Source: Epiperipatus broadwayi (lineage: Eukaryota > Onychophora > Udeonychophora > Euonychophora > Peripatidae). Taken from it: a DNA stretch of 64,000 bases. The notes under the pieces were generated by a model that did not search any database, was not told the origin of the DNA, and worked only from the letters and a program-made list of their open reading frames with translations. The DNA is taken from positions 10,466,093-10,530,092 of the forward strand of contig JAQFVV010000031.1 of NCBI GenBank assembly GCA_028023455.1. Direction: 5' to 3'. Shown here piece by piece: positions 37,663-47,800 of the stretch. Position 1 is the first letter of the stretch, and every line of letters starts with the position of its first letter. The position numbers were made by a program, and so were the translations under genes.

Positions 37663-38218
37663 ACAATGTGGACCTGCAGAATTTAATTAATTAAATTTAA
37701 CATGTAGAAAATTTTAATAGTAACGGTAAATTTAAATTAAAATTGAAAAAAAAAACACTTTTTTTACATCAAGTTAGAATGTTAATTAAAATCTATTAAT
37801 TTCTACAAGTTAGATTAAACTTGAAATTAATTAAATTCTGTAAACGGACACAAATTTCATTATTATAAAGTTATGAAATATATATAATTCGCTAAACATT
37901 TAACGTAAACTAACATATATATTTAGGCTATTCAATACTAGTCACGATATTGAGAGTCAGCTAAGAATTTTGAATAGCTTAAAAGTATATTTTATTCCTG
38001 GTTAATTATTCAGTGTATTAATTTGGAGTGGATAATTATTTATTATATATTCAGCATACTGTCCTTTTATTACATACATATTACAAATCCGAAGCGATGG
38101 AAACCTTTTACTTTTATGATGCAAGTTATATTTAGTCAATTACTAAGTATAATATAAATAATCAACAAGTTCTTTACAAGGCACATATGTTTGAGAACAA
38201 CCACCCTTGTTGAGAATT
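37663..38218. other. AT-rich sequence, no gene seen
   Basis: Nothing recognised. Confidence 0.5.
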
Positions 38219-38709
38219 GTCTAAATCAGAGGTCGGCAAACTGCGACTTGCGAACCGAATGTGCCTCTTTGATCCCAATCTAATGACTGTTTTTATCATG
38301 ATAAACATAAACACATTTTTAAATTTATTTTGTAATTTGTAAATAAATATTTTGATGACTCTAGGAGAAGAAAAATGCACATTGCAATGTTGTTTTTTGA
38401 ATTCAGCCTTATTATAGAATAGTAATTATTGTATATGGTGAATATTTAAATATTAGAAATTTGTGAATAAATCTAACTGTCAAGGTATTTTTTTTGTTTT
38501 TGTTTGTTTATTTTTAAGAGAATTTTTATTTCATTAGGATGTATACAGATTCTATTATGTTCTATTATTAAAATTGTTCAAATACATCCACGGCTATTCA
38601 AAAATTCCTATTTTACATGAACATATTTTTCATCTCTTTCCTCGCGGCTCTTTAATAAGGGGGGGGAAGGGATCTTCAAGTTAAAAGTTTGCTAATTCCT
38701 GGTCTAACT
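38219..38709. mobile_element. hAT-type MITE with 8-bp target-site duplication
   Basis: The left terminus cagaggtcggcaaactgcga at 38227 is a classic hAT (Charlie-like) end. The right terminus (38660-38701) ends agtttgctaattcctg, its inverted counterpart. The flanking octamers gtctaaat (38219-38226) and gtctaact (38702-38709) agree at seven of eight positions. The 475-bp body encodes no transposase. A run of eight or more G lies at 38660. The apparent minus-strand frame at 38174-38380 crosses the left end and is not a gene. Confidence 0.92.
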
Positions 38710-39450
38710 AGTATTCAATCCCATAGCAATAATGTTTTTTTGGAATATGTATGTGTATAAGCAAAATAATTCTAAATTGACCACTACAAGAATATTGGGG
38801 GGGAAATTCTATTTATCAATTGTATGCCTGTTAATAAGTGCTTATAGTTTCACTTTTAAATAATCCTCCAATTTACAAATTATTGTTATATGGTTAAAAA
38901 TATTTCCTAAAACACTGGATAACTGAAAAAAATACAACTTTCTTAAAGAAATTTTTATATTTGAAATGTTTTTTAGTTGTATTCCAGAATTAAATTTTAA
39001 GTAAGGGACGTATATGAGAACATAATGTTTTAATCATAGGTCATGTTCATGCATATATTGGTGCAAACCTTTATAATACAAGGTTTTTTATATGTACAAA
39101 AAGACATGACTTTTAAGAACTTGAGAAAGTTATAATAAGTAACATTTCGTGTGCAAATCACTGTTGTTTTAAATTAGTGCAACTTCAATCATAAAGTTTA
39201 GCATCTTTCTATAAAATGCAATATATTTATTAATTAATACAAAATAATTCCATCAGTTGGGGTATTTAATTCTATTTTTAACTTTACCCAAAATTAAAGT
39301 TTTAAAAAACAAATAACTGTTCAGAACTTAAAATTTAGTGGCATTCCAGCATTTGAACATGGGAGAATATTTTGGAGCAATTTACATGTGTAAAGAATCT
39401 TCAACATAAACTTGTAAAATAAAAATCATTAACAGTCAAATAAGCAGTTG
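38710..39450. other. AT-rich sequence, no gene seen
   Basis: Nothing recognised. Confidence 0.5.
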
Positions 39451-39505
39451 TCCCGGGTTAGTGGGTTTGCTTCTCGGCTGATGGTATGACACATGGGAAA
39501 AAAAT
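39451..39505 (+). repeat. tRNA-derived SINE fragment (class II tRNA-like)
   Basis: It contains caagcagttgtcccgg-like sequence with gggtttgcttctc as a decayed B box, then tatgacacatgggaaaaaa. It corresponds to the right half of the SINE at 60938-61040. Confidence 0.7.
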
Positions 39506-39509
39506 AAGA

Positions 39510-39745
39510 GTCATAGATCACATGACCCAATTCTCTTAAGCTTGTAAGATATAATCAATGAGGATTGCCAATTCCTCAACAAGCTTTGTGATAAATGCTT
39601 AGCCAGAGCCAGCATTTAAAATATCTCTGTCAAGACCCCCCCCCCAAACCTCTAACCATGGTTTTGTGCTTTGGCACTTCTCAGAGAGGTGCTAGGATAG
39701 GTTCAGACACTAGATATAATAATACCAGCCCAAAGCCAGCATTCA
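39510..39745 (-). repeat. Repeat family A, minus-strand copy
   Basis: It contains gatcacatgacccaattc, cctcaacaagctttg and ttcagacactagatataata, followed by ccaaagccagcatt. This is the full family A order inverted. A C run at 39632-39640 interrupts it. Confidence 0.78.
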
Positions 39746-39997
39746 ATCATTAACCTTTAAAAGTTGGTTTGGTATAAAATTAGTATAAACCTTAAAATTG
39801 GGATAGCTGTATTTTATGTGTCTTAACAGGATATAATCAAAATATACACACTAAAAACTGCAGATAGCATTAAAAATTAGTATATTTTTATTTATTATTA
39901 GCTTCTCCATCAATTATTTTCCCAGATGTTACTTAGAATAATGAAATCATATAATATAATAGCACTGGGTTTATTAGGGGTAAAAGATGATAGACAT

Positions 39998-39999
<2 letters not shown>

Positions 40000-40064
<65 letters not shown>

Positions 40065-40065
40065 A
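40000..40065 (+). repeat. (TA)n(TG)n compound microsatellite
   Basis: About 22 at units are followed by ten gt units. Confidence 0.95.
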
Positions 40066-40288
40066 TTATAAGATGTGTAATAGGATATTAGAAATGCAAT
40101 TATATTTTTAGTAATAAATCAATGCTTGAAAATGTTTCAGAAAATATATAGCCATTGATTATTTTGATCACTTCATAAATAGAGAATATTAAATTTTACA
40201 TAGATATACATATAATGTGAAAATGTTATAAAAGAGAAAAAAATATAATAAATTAAATAAACCAAGTTTACTTTGTGACACTTATGTG

Positions 40289-41530
40289 TGATAATCATGG
40301 TTGTTCTGTTAAGAATTTATGAGATCTAATTTTTGCTAATTTAAATACTATTAGCTCTTTTGTTCATTATATATTTATTTTGTGTGATAAACCACATTTC
40401 TTTGATCTTGTGTTTTCTATCATTTCCTTCTTCACACATTATTTTAACAACACTAGGATCAAAACTGTAACCATGTTCATTTTCATGGTTTTAAAATACA
40501 GATGTATTTGTTGAATCTGTTGATTTTTTAACCTGGATTGATAATAATATAGTGGCAACATATAGGGGCAATATATATGAAATGACAGAAATTTGGCCAA
40601 TGGATCTATCTGTCAGCACAGTTATATGTAGCACAGCATTTGCTTTCAAACATAATCCTTCCAATATTAAATGCATATAAAAGCTGCACATGTGGATATA
40701 ATCAACAATCCCTTTTAATGAATTGAACACAAAATTAGATTTAAATTGGACTATAGAACCAGAAAAAGACAATGAAATTTACTACTTCAATTTGAAAATA
40801 ATGCATAACTACAATTTATTGTATTATAAAATGACTGGCAAATCTCCCAACATTAGAAGTGTGTCAGTGTGAGATTGTGAGTATCTATATTTCATAAATT
40901 TACAGGATTAAAGTCCTTCTTGCATCACAATAATTACTTATGTCAGTTTGAGTCAGACAAGATTGAGAATCTAGAGACTTATATTGGTGATATGATATAA
41001 TCAGTTTATAGCACAACTGATATAATTAGTTTACAGCATAACTGATATACAAAAATATATTGCCTAATTTAAAAGAAACATAAAAATGGGATTGAGAATA
41101 TAAGGAATGACAAAAAATGGATAGAGCTATCATATGTACCACATATCAGAAACCAAATTGTAAACACTTGTGCTAAAAAATTCAACATCAGATTTAGAAT
41201 GCCTATTAATTTAAATAGACTGATTAATAATACAAACGATGATGTACACAAATTGTATGAACCTAATATTTTATATGCAATATGGTGAAACAAAAGCAAA
41301 TCTGAGAAGATTGATATCTGTATTTTACAATCATGAAAAGGAATAAGGACACAGTTTTGATTCCAGTATTGTTAAGATTATGTGTGAAGAATGAATAATA
41401 GAAAATGTATTGAAGAGGCATGGTTCATCACACAAAATGAATATATAATGAATCAAAGAGCTACAAAATTATTCAAATTAGCAAGAAATGGGTATAATAG
41501 ATTCTTAACAGAACAATCATGATTATGATG
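40289..41530 (+). mobile_element. Penelope-like element 2 with inverted C-terminal arms
   Basis: Two inverted arms (40289-40503 minus, about 41318-41530 plus) enclose a plus-strand PLE body. The arms themselves encode the end of the endonuclease. The left arm reads on the minus strand as HENEHGYSFDPSVVKIMCEE followed by KIKEMWFITQNKYIMNKRAN. The right arm reads the same on the plus strand, with damage. Two element ends therefore face outward from one truncated body, as in Penelope copies with an inverted 5' partial duplicate. A 26-bp tandem pair (gatataat.agttta.agca) lies at 40990-41045. Confidence 0.82.
40570..41300 (+). pseudogene. Penelope-like reverse transcriptase end and linker remnant
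   Basis: FNELNTKLDLNWTIEPEKDN, then EIYYFNLKI (about 40705-40800), matches the PLE segment L...D.N...T.E.E.D..I.FLDI. Downstream, GLKSFLHH and WIELSYVPHIRNQIVNTCAK (41118-41180), then KKFNIRFRMP and HKLYEPNILYA, match the linker and the approach to the GIY motif. Several stops and frameshifts separate the blocks, and the first half of GIY-YIG is missing at the junction with the right arm. The copy is inactive. Minus-strand frames at 40491-40772 and 41069-41299 are antisense shadows. Confidence 0.8.
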
Positions 41531-41621
41531 TTGATACATTGAAAGTATACCAGTTTAATTTAATATATATTTATTCTCTGTTATACAATTTTCATATTAT
41601 TAATAATGGCAGAGTTTCAAG

Positions 41622-41626
<5 letters not shown>

Positions 41627-41672
<46 letters not shown>

Positions 41673-41673
41673 G
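41627..41673 (+). repeat. (AC)n(AT)n compound microsatellite
   Basis: About 13 ac units are followed by nine at units. Confidence 0.93.
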
Positions 41674-41925
41674 AGTGTGTGCCTGAATATTAATAATTTT
41701 ATTGAGATTTCTCCAATGCATTTTATAGATATATATGCTCTATGATATAATGAAACAAAGTATGAATTAGAAACAGGCTTGCAAAGTGAAATCAATCCAT
41801 CTAATAACAGTATAAGAGCTTATATACCAGACACTAATATTTTATATGTGTGAATATTGGATTACTTCAAATTTTCCACAAATTAAATATTAATGTCTGA
41901 TCAATTACTCTCACATAATTTAGAA

Positions 41926-42060
41926 CAGTGTTTCTCACACTAAAATTTTTATGCGTCTCAAAATGATAGAAAAATTATACAAATACTATCAGTTAGTATA
42001 CATATTTGATGGATTATAGTTCTCCTTTGACCTAAAATGCCACATTGAATTTTTTTAAAA
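41926..42060 (+). mobile_element. hAT-like terminus, orphan end
   Basis: The sequence cagtgtttctcacactaaaa at 41926 looks like a hAT terminal repeat. No matching right end or target duplication was found, so the element is truncated or the match is coincidental. Confidence 0.35.
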
Positions 42061-42413
42061 ACTGGCTTGAGACACAATTTTCACAATAACTTCAGTTTTA
42101 ATTATGTTAGAGCAAAACAAACTACATTAATAGAAACTAGAAAAACTAAGGAAAACAATAAGTCTAAGACAAATAGTGATGACCATAAAAAAATAAGGAA
42201 AAAAAAAATTTTTTTTATTTTTTTTTTTTCATTTATTTTCTAATTTTCATTTCATCAAATTCCTCTTTTTCCAGCTTCTTTATAGATAATATATTACTCA
42301 ACATTTTACATAAAACAAAAATATATATATAAAAAAAGAAAGCATTCTCCTTCCTCCCACCTCCCCCAATTTTTAACCCAAAGAACTTCTGGGGGAGAAA
42401 GGGGGAAATTCTA
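42061..42413. other. Low-complexity A/T runs with a GC hairpin
   Basis: A-run/T-run sequence at 42190-42230 is followed by a C-rich and G-rich pair (ctcccccaa and ctgggggag, about 42361-42398) able to form a hairpin. No gene seen. Confidence 0.6.
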
Positions 42414-42610
42414 CTCACACTTTACTCAACAGTACTTCAGATTTGCTCATATAAAAGAATTTGAGTCATAGGAATAAGAGGATTCCTTTTATTCCTGCAT
42501 AAATACTTTATATTGTATTGTAGAGTGAAGTATTCATTTATTATTTAACACTCGCAGAAGATGCATGCACAATTAGCTTGAAAAGCTGATCTTTGAATGT
42601 ATACAATTGT
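42414..42610 (+). repeat. Dispersed repeat, direct partner at 31.3 kb
   Basis: It is colinear with 31308-31500 (cagatttgctcatataa, tttattcctgcataaatact, gcttgaaaagctgatctttg). Confidence 0.8.
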
Positions 42611-43581
42611 ATGCATAGCGCCATATAAAAATAAATGCTTAATTCATCATTACTTAAGTTTAAATTACATCTTCAGTGATAATTTCGTTGTATTCCTCAA
42701 AAAATTATCTTTCATCCCATATATAATGTCTTATCTGACATAATCCATAGCTTCAGAATCTCCAAAAGTATTCGCATAAGAATTCTTCATTTTTATCCTG
42801 TACCCCAAAAGTTACCAAATGTCAAAGGCATCTATAAGAAAAAGATTCATCCTAATAAAAGATACAAAACAAATCATTTTCAGAAGATAGATATGCATTT
42901 GTCATCATAGCAATTGGCTCCTTGTCTATCTAAAACTAGAAATTGTAGGTTACTGTCTGTATCACTGATAAAATGAGTTTCATCTCTTCATTTTATATTT
43001 TTTGTGTACATCAGTGATGTTTATATTCTTTATGCACACCAGTGATGCTATCTTGTTATATTTATTGTATCACATAGATATAATTTATTTGCATATAGTC
43101 CATTTGTTAGCTATAGACTTGAAAATAATGTGATGAAAGATGTGGGAAAACTAGTGACTCCACAGATGAGTATCAAGGCATAGGCAAGAATCAGAATTTG
43201 ATTCTTTGCTTGCATATGCAATCTTTCTGTACATTTGATTATTAGTTTAGTAAATCATTATTTATTATACAACACGCAATAGTAAACACAAACACACCAT
43301 ACAAACATAATAATAAATAAATTATTAAACTTTTTGAGAATCATTATTTTTATAAAATAAGGTTATTTTTATAAAATAAGTGGATTAGAACTTACAAAAT
43401 TACCATAGATATGAATTCTATATTAGCATAAATAAATATATAATTTATATAGACACACACCAACTACAAACTAAAATTAATAAAAATTAAATCATTTTTT
43501 CAAATACTTAAAAGAATTAAAATATTACTCAAAAAAATTAAAATTTTATATTTATGAGCCTGATGTTCTGATTATGTTTAG
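42611..43581. other. AT-rich sequence with minor tandem duplications
   Basis: No gene. Small duplications are seen at 42998-43050 (gt.ca.cagtgatg) and 43346-43381 (ttatttttataaaataag twice). Confidence 0.55.
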
Positions 43582-43956
43582 ACTCCATTTAAAGCCTTTT
43601 TTGTGAATCAGAGTACTTTTATTTCAATAAAAGCATATTTGAATGCTGATGAGTATTTTGTATTTTTATCGCTTCGTGAAAATTACAAAATTGATCCAAA
43701 AAAAAAAAAATTAAATGCACCGGTTATTAAAAAAATTTATAAAAAATCCAAATTTCATAAGATTTTTTTGTGGAAGACATCTTTAAAAAGTTACGTCAGA
43801 GATCTATCAAATTCCCATATTTCTGTTGTTATCATGCTCATAGTTTTTACGTCAGTAAAGAAAGAAAACAACATTTCGACCGATAAAATAAGACACATGG
43901 GTCACCCGCTTGATGGGCCAAAGCTTAAAAAAAGACAAATCCTTAAATATCATTAA
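43582..43956 (+). CDS. Unrecognised open frame of about 125 codons, possible exon
   Basis: The frame is open from 43582 to a TAA at 43954-43956, unusually long for sequence this AT-rich. It has no ATG near its beginning. It follows atgtttag at 43574-43581, which could be a splice acceptor, so a terminal exon is as likely as an intact gene. The product is Lys-rich, with segments FVFLSLRENYKIDPKKKK, KIYKKSKFHKIFLWKTSLKS, a hydrophobic VVIMLIVFTSV stretch, and a C-terminal HPLDGPKLKKRQILKYH. I recognise no domain. It could also be a decayed transposon ORF. A tRNA-derived SINE begins within 20 bp of the stop. Confidence 0.3.
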   Translation, partial: TPFKAFFVNQSTFISIKAYLNADEYFVFLSLRENYKIDPKKKKLNAPVIKKIYKKSKFHKIFLWKTSLKSYVRDLSNSHISVVIMLIVFTSVKKENNISTDKIRHMGHPLDGPKLKKRQILKYH

Positions 43957-43964
43957 CTTTATTA

Positions 43965-44070
43965 ATTTTTCCATATGTCATAGCATTGGCCAGGATGCAA
44001 ACTCACACCCATCTGCAACCCACTACTTGCTTGCATGGCGGTTGTGATGATCTCTCGGTTAACAATGCTT
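43965..44070 (-). repeat. tRNA-derived SINE, minus-strand copy
   Basis: On the minus strand it has taaccgagagatc (A-box region), gccatgcaagcaa and a B-box-like gagtttgcatcc. It ends atgctatgacatatggaaaa, the shared SINE tail. Confidence 0.78.
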
Positions 44071-44257
44071 GACTTAATTTTATTTTTTTGTTTATTCTGA
44101 CTATTTTTTTAATAAAATTATAATTTTGCTGTTTATATTGTTGTTGTGTTCTAGGTAAGAACGTGAATTAAATATAATTTAGAAAACTTTTACTGATTCC
44201 TATTTTTGAAGTGGTCAGTTTTTCCTGATTAATGTGATTATTTGATTTCCTGCATAA

Positions 44258-44972
44258 TTTAGCATAGTTGATAGAATGCCTGACTTGAAATGGGAGGTTA
44301 CCTTGTGTGGTTTGGCATAGTTTAGAGCATCTGACTTGGAACTGGGAGGTACCAAGATTGGTTCTGGCACTCACGGTTCTGACACTTGAACTTCTTATGA
44401 ACTCCCAAGCAATAAAACCATTAGCCCTTTCTATTTAACTCCATTTGGCATAGTTGGGAGAGCATGTGACTTGAGATGGGATATCTCAGGATCGATTCTG
44501 GTTCTCTCAGTTCTGGCACTCAAACTTCTTATGAATTACAGAGCAAATAAAACCATATGCAATTTTTTTTCCCTGCATGGTTTGGCATAATTGAAAGCTT
44601 CTGACTTGGAATTGGGAGATCCCAAGATTGATTCTGACACTTGCAGTTTTGATACTTGAATTTCTTATGAATTCTTGGGAAATAAAGCTATTAGCTTTTT
44701 GTATTTAACCCCACACAGCTTGGCATAACATATGACTTGGGGATGGGAAAGTCCCAAGATAAGTTTCAGTGTTCACAGTTCTGGTGCACAAACTTCTTAT
44801 AAATTCCAAAGCAATAAAACCATATGCATTTTTTTTATTCCTGCACGATTTAGCATAGTTGTTAGAGAATCTGATGTGGGATTGGAAGGTCACAAGATTG
44901 ATTCTGATGCTCTCAGGTCTGGTGCTCAAACTTCTTATGGACTCAAGCAATAATGCTACATGCCTTTTTTTA
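44258..44972 (+). repeat. Tandem array of tRNA-like units, dimeric higher-order pattern
   Basis: One truncated unit (44260-44305) and five full units start near 44313, 44445, 44582, 44719 and 44851, a spacing of 132-137 bp. Each opens with an A-box-like tggcatagttgggagagc (an exact A-box fit in the unit at 44445) and a ctgacttggaattggga arm. A B-box-like ggatcgattctgg, a shared cacttgaacttcttatgaat segment and an A/T-rich end follow. Unit ends alternate between ccattagc...tatttaac and ccatatgc with a T run, so the array is built of dimers. The head resembles a tRNA, with a possible TGG anticodon, but pairing is imperfect and no functional tRNA gene is claimed. Confidence 0.9.
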
Positions 44973-45104
44973 TTTGATGTGCTTGGACACAAATAACATC
45001 TTTTATTTCAGTTAGTTCTATTTTATTAGATTGCTAAATATATCACACTTATAATATCTGAATTGCAATACCAGTACTAACAAATTTGTTGGGTTCCCAT
45101 ATAA

Positions 45105-45200
45105 AACAAGAGAAATGCTTAGTGGTTAGCATAGCTGCTTTCCAAGCAGCTGGCCTGGGTTCGCTTCCTGGTCAACGCATTTGACATATAAAAAAAAATG
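45105..45200 (+). repeat. tRNA-derived SINE copy
   Basis: It contains tgcttagtggttagcatagc (A-box region), ccaagcagctgg, a near-consensus B box gggttcgcttcc and the shared tail tttgacatataaaaaa. Confidence 0.8.
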
Positions 45201-45350
45201 ATGATCTTAAAACAAAAGTTGAATCATTTTGATTTGAAAGTGATCTTAAAAATTCTGTACTGAGTTATGATATCAGTTTGCAATAATTGTTTCTAATTAG
45301 TGCTTTACTTTTATATTTTTAAATAAAAATTTTGAGCATTTCATGCAAAT

Positions 45351-45448
45351 CAAGCGTTGGTAACCGAGGGGTCAGCGCAGCTGCCTTGCTGCAGACGGTT
45401 GTCATGGTTCGCTTGCTGGCCGATGCTTTGACATATGGAAAAAGATGA
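45351..45448 (+). repeat. tRNA-derived SINE copy
   Basis: It starts caagcgttggtaaccgaggg and has gccttgctgcagacggttgt (long variable-arm region), tggttcgcttgc (B box) and the tail tttgacatatggaaaaa. It abuts the RTE pseudogene. Confidence 0.82.
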
Positions 45449-47410
45449 TGAAATATTCAGTTAAATTTACAGAGAACGAAAGAACTCCAGAAAATGCAGG
45501 CACTATTATTAGTATCTTTAAAAAAGCAGGTGAAGATATAGAAAAATTTGTTGGCAAAATTATAAACGATACGTTTAAATGATAAATGTACCAAGTAATT
45601 GGGAAAATGCAATGGTAATGATATTTAACAAAGGTAATACTAAAGCTATTGGCAATTAAATGTCTATCAGTCTTCTATAATTACTATGCAAGATCTTTCC
45701 CAAGTTAATTAACCCTCATCTACAAAAAACTTTGTATTCTAATGAATCAATAGAACACATTGGATGTAAAAGTGGTTTTAATGCATTGGATCACATCCAA
45801 ATATTGAGAGAAGTTATAGAAAGGACCAGTGAATATGAATTACCATTATGCTCAGAATTTAAAACTCTAAACATCTGATGTCACCATTTCCTATGCTTAC
45901 ACAAGCTGGTAAGGGACAAACTCTCCATATGGTAGTGCCACTCAGAGAGTTTTTCACTGCTCTAACAGTTTGTGCAAGCATAGGAAATGGTGATTATGTG
46001 GTGTTTGGTGCTTTAATACCATTCCTTTCTATGGGATGATGATAACTATAAACTGGGTTCAGATCTATAATCCTATACAAATGAATGAACCTGGATTGAA
46101 AACATTATCTGTTTTCATTTTAAACTCATAGCTTTATAGTTAACTAAAAAGGTAAAAGATGGATGCTGAGGTTTGCATTAGGTCCTAAAATCTAGGTGCA
46201 GTGCTCTCAGATCCAAGGCTCCTTACTGATAAGAGTCACAAGCTAGAAACTAGTTTGGGAATATTGGATGAGTACACTCTAGATAGGAATTTTATGCACA
46301 AATCTTCTTGCATCCATTGATTATTATAGCTTGCACTGGGTGGTGCTAATGGGTGGAGACTTTTCACATACTTGGGATTTGTAGACTATGAAAGGGCATT
46401 TGATTCTGAAAGCATTTCTATAATTATTAAAGCTTTGGATGATCAAATATACACTCAGGACAGTATTATATTCTGAAGAATATTTGACATTGTGTAATGA
46501 CAATGATTAGATTACATAGTGATACTACAAAGATTAAAAAAGAGAAAAGCGCATGACAGAGTAATTCCATATCCCCAAAACATTTTGCAGCAATTTAATA
46601 AGAAGCATTATTAAAATACAAATCCAAGATTGCTAATATAAATGGAGATTTAAATAATCTAGAGTTTGCAAATAATGTGTTGTTTTGTAGGTAATAGGAT
46701 CAGAATTTCAAGAAATGTTGTAACAGTTATCAAATGAAAGTAACTAAAAGTTAATGCTAAAAATTCTTAAATAGTATGCAATAAACTTCTCAGAAAAAAA
46801 AAAAAAAGATAATCATGAAATTAAAAAAATAAACAACTACAAATACATTGGTCTGAATTTTAGTACACATGGAAACATGAATGAAATTAATCACAGAATT
46901 AAACATGAATGTACTATATTTGGTAGAAATAACTTAATATTAAAAGGTAAGATGCATATATATTTGAAAAGAAGGATTTTTAATAAATGTGCTTTATCAA
47001 TTCTTACTTATAGATCTGACATTTGTACACTTAATTGAAAGGCAATTGAGAGACTTCAGACCACACAATGAAATATAGAGAAATATGTGTTAAAACTAAC
47101 AAGAAGAGATCAGAAATGAAGTACATAGGTAAGAAAATAAACATGTATAATTGTCATCATTCAAACAATTAAAAGACTGAAACAAAGTCGGAATGCACAT
47201 ATTGCTAGAAGAGATTATATTAGGTGAAAAGTTGAAAATTTAAATTTGATCCTAAGAGATTGTAAAAAATCTAGAAATAGATTACATCACATGTGACATG
47301 GATAAAGGAAATAAGTTAATTTTCTGATGTGTTGTGGAGAATGGAGACTTGCGATTGAAAAAAATGGATTAAATCTTAATCCTGCAATAAATAGAAAAGA
47401 TTAAAAATGA
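45440..47410 (+). pseudogene. RTE-type LINE reverse transcriptase, decayed and interrupted
   Basis: Blocks of an RTE-like ORF follow in order. VPSNWENAMVMIFNKGN lies near 45590-45640, MSISLL (usual RPISLL) at about 45660, and GCKSGFNALDHIQILREVIE near 45765. After a family F insertion comes motif A as GFVDYERAFDSE (about 46375-46410). Motif C reads FANNVLLC at about 46670-46695, so both catalytic aspartates of FADD are asparagines. Then come YKYIGLNFSTHG, a thumb region with LSILTYRSDIC, and a C-terminal HIARRDYIR block near 47200. Multiple stops and frameshifts make it non-functional. RTE elements move by target-primed reverse transcription. The endonuclease domain upstream of 45440 is not visible. 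Confidence 0.88.
45866..46365. mobile_element. Family F repeat inserted in the RTE pseudogene
   Basis: The reverse transcriptase reading breaks after the LPLC codons near 45852 and resumes with the GFVDYE codons near 46372. The intervening ~0.5 kb is a family F copy. It has an inverted pair (45878-45935 with 45950-46000), then ctaggtgcagtgctctcaga, agctagaaactagtttggga and a terminal tagcttgcactgggtggtgc. The insertion shows that family F was mobile after this RTE copy landed. Confidence 0.9.
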
Positions 47411-47737
47411 TAATATCTGACACTTTTATTATCTACATTTTAATAATTTTCTTACTAGAACTTATAAAGTTTAACATCACAAAACATTAAATAATAATGC
47501 ATGGTTGGTAAAATTTAAAATGAACTCTAACTCGGACTTAAAAGAGCTGTGCATATCTGCATTTATGTCTGATTACCGTAGAGTAATCTAGAATAGATTA
47601 TTTCTTAGTTAAAACAATTGTCCATTGCACATTGAAACTATGATAACTCAGTGGTTAAGAGACTTACATCAGAACAATATAACAAATCTGTTTTAGTTAG
47701 GTTTTTATATACCATATAATACAAACAAAGCATTGAT
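47411..47737. other. AT-rich sequence, possible tRNA-like trace
   Basis: A tRNA A-box-like gataactcagtggttaagag lies at about 47641, without a B box. No gene. Confidence 0.5.
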
Positions 47738-47800
47738 TATATACATGTGTGGGAAATGATGATCCATATCAACTGATGAGTGCTGGTTTGATATATATAT
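47738..47800 (+). mobile_element. Family M element, short fragment
   Basis: It contains tgatgatccatatcaactga followed by tgagtgctggtttga, the central family M segment, and then a TA run. Confidence 0.6.

Noticed and set aside
40491-40772. 93-codon minus-strand frame
   Set aside because: Antisense to the PLE 2 coding remnant. The frame at 41069-41299 is likewise antisense, as is 62915-63154 to PLE 3.
44168-44992. Frames over the tRNA-like tandem array
   Set aside because: They follow the repeat period and have no protein signature.
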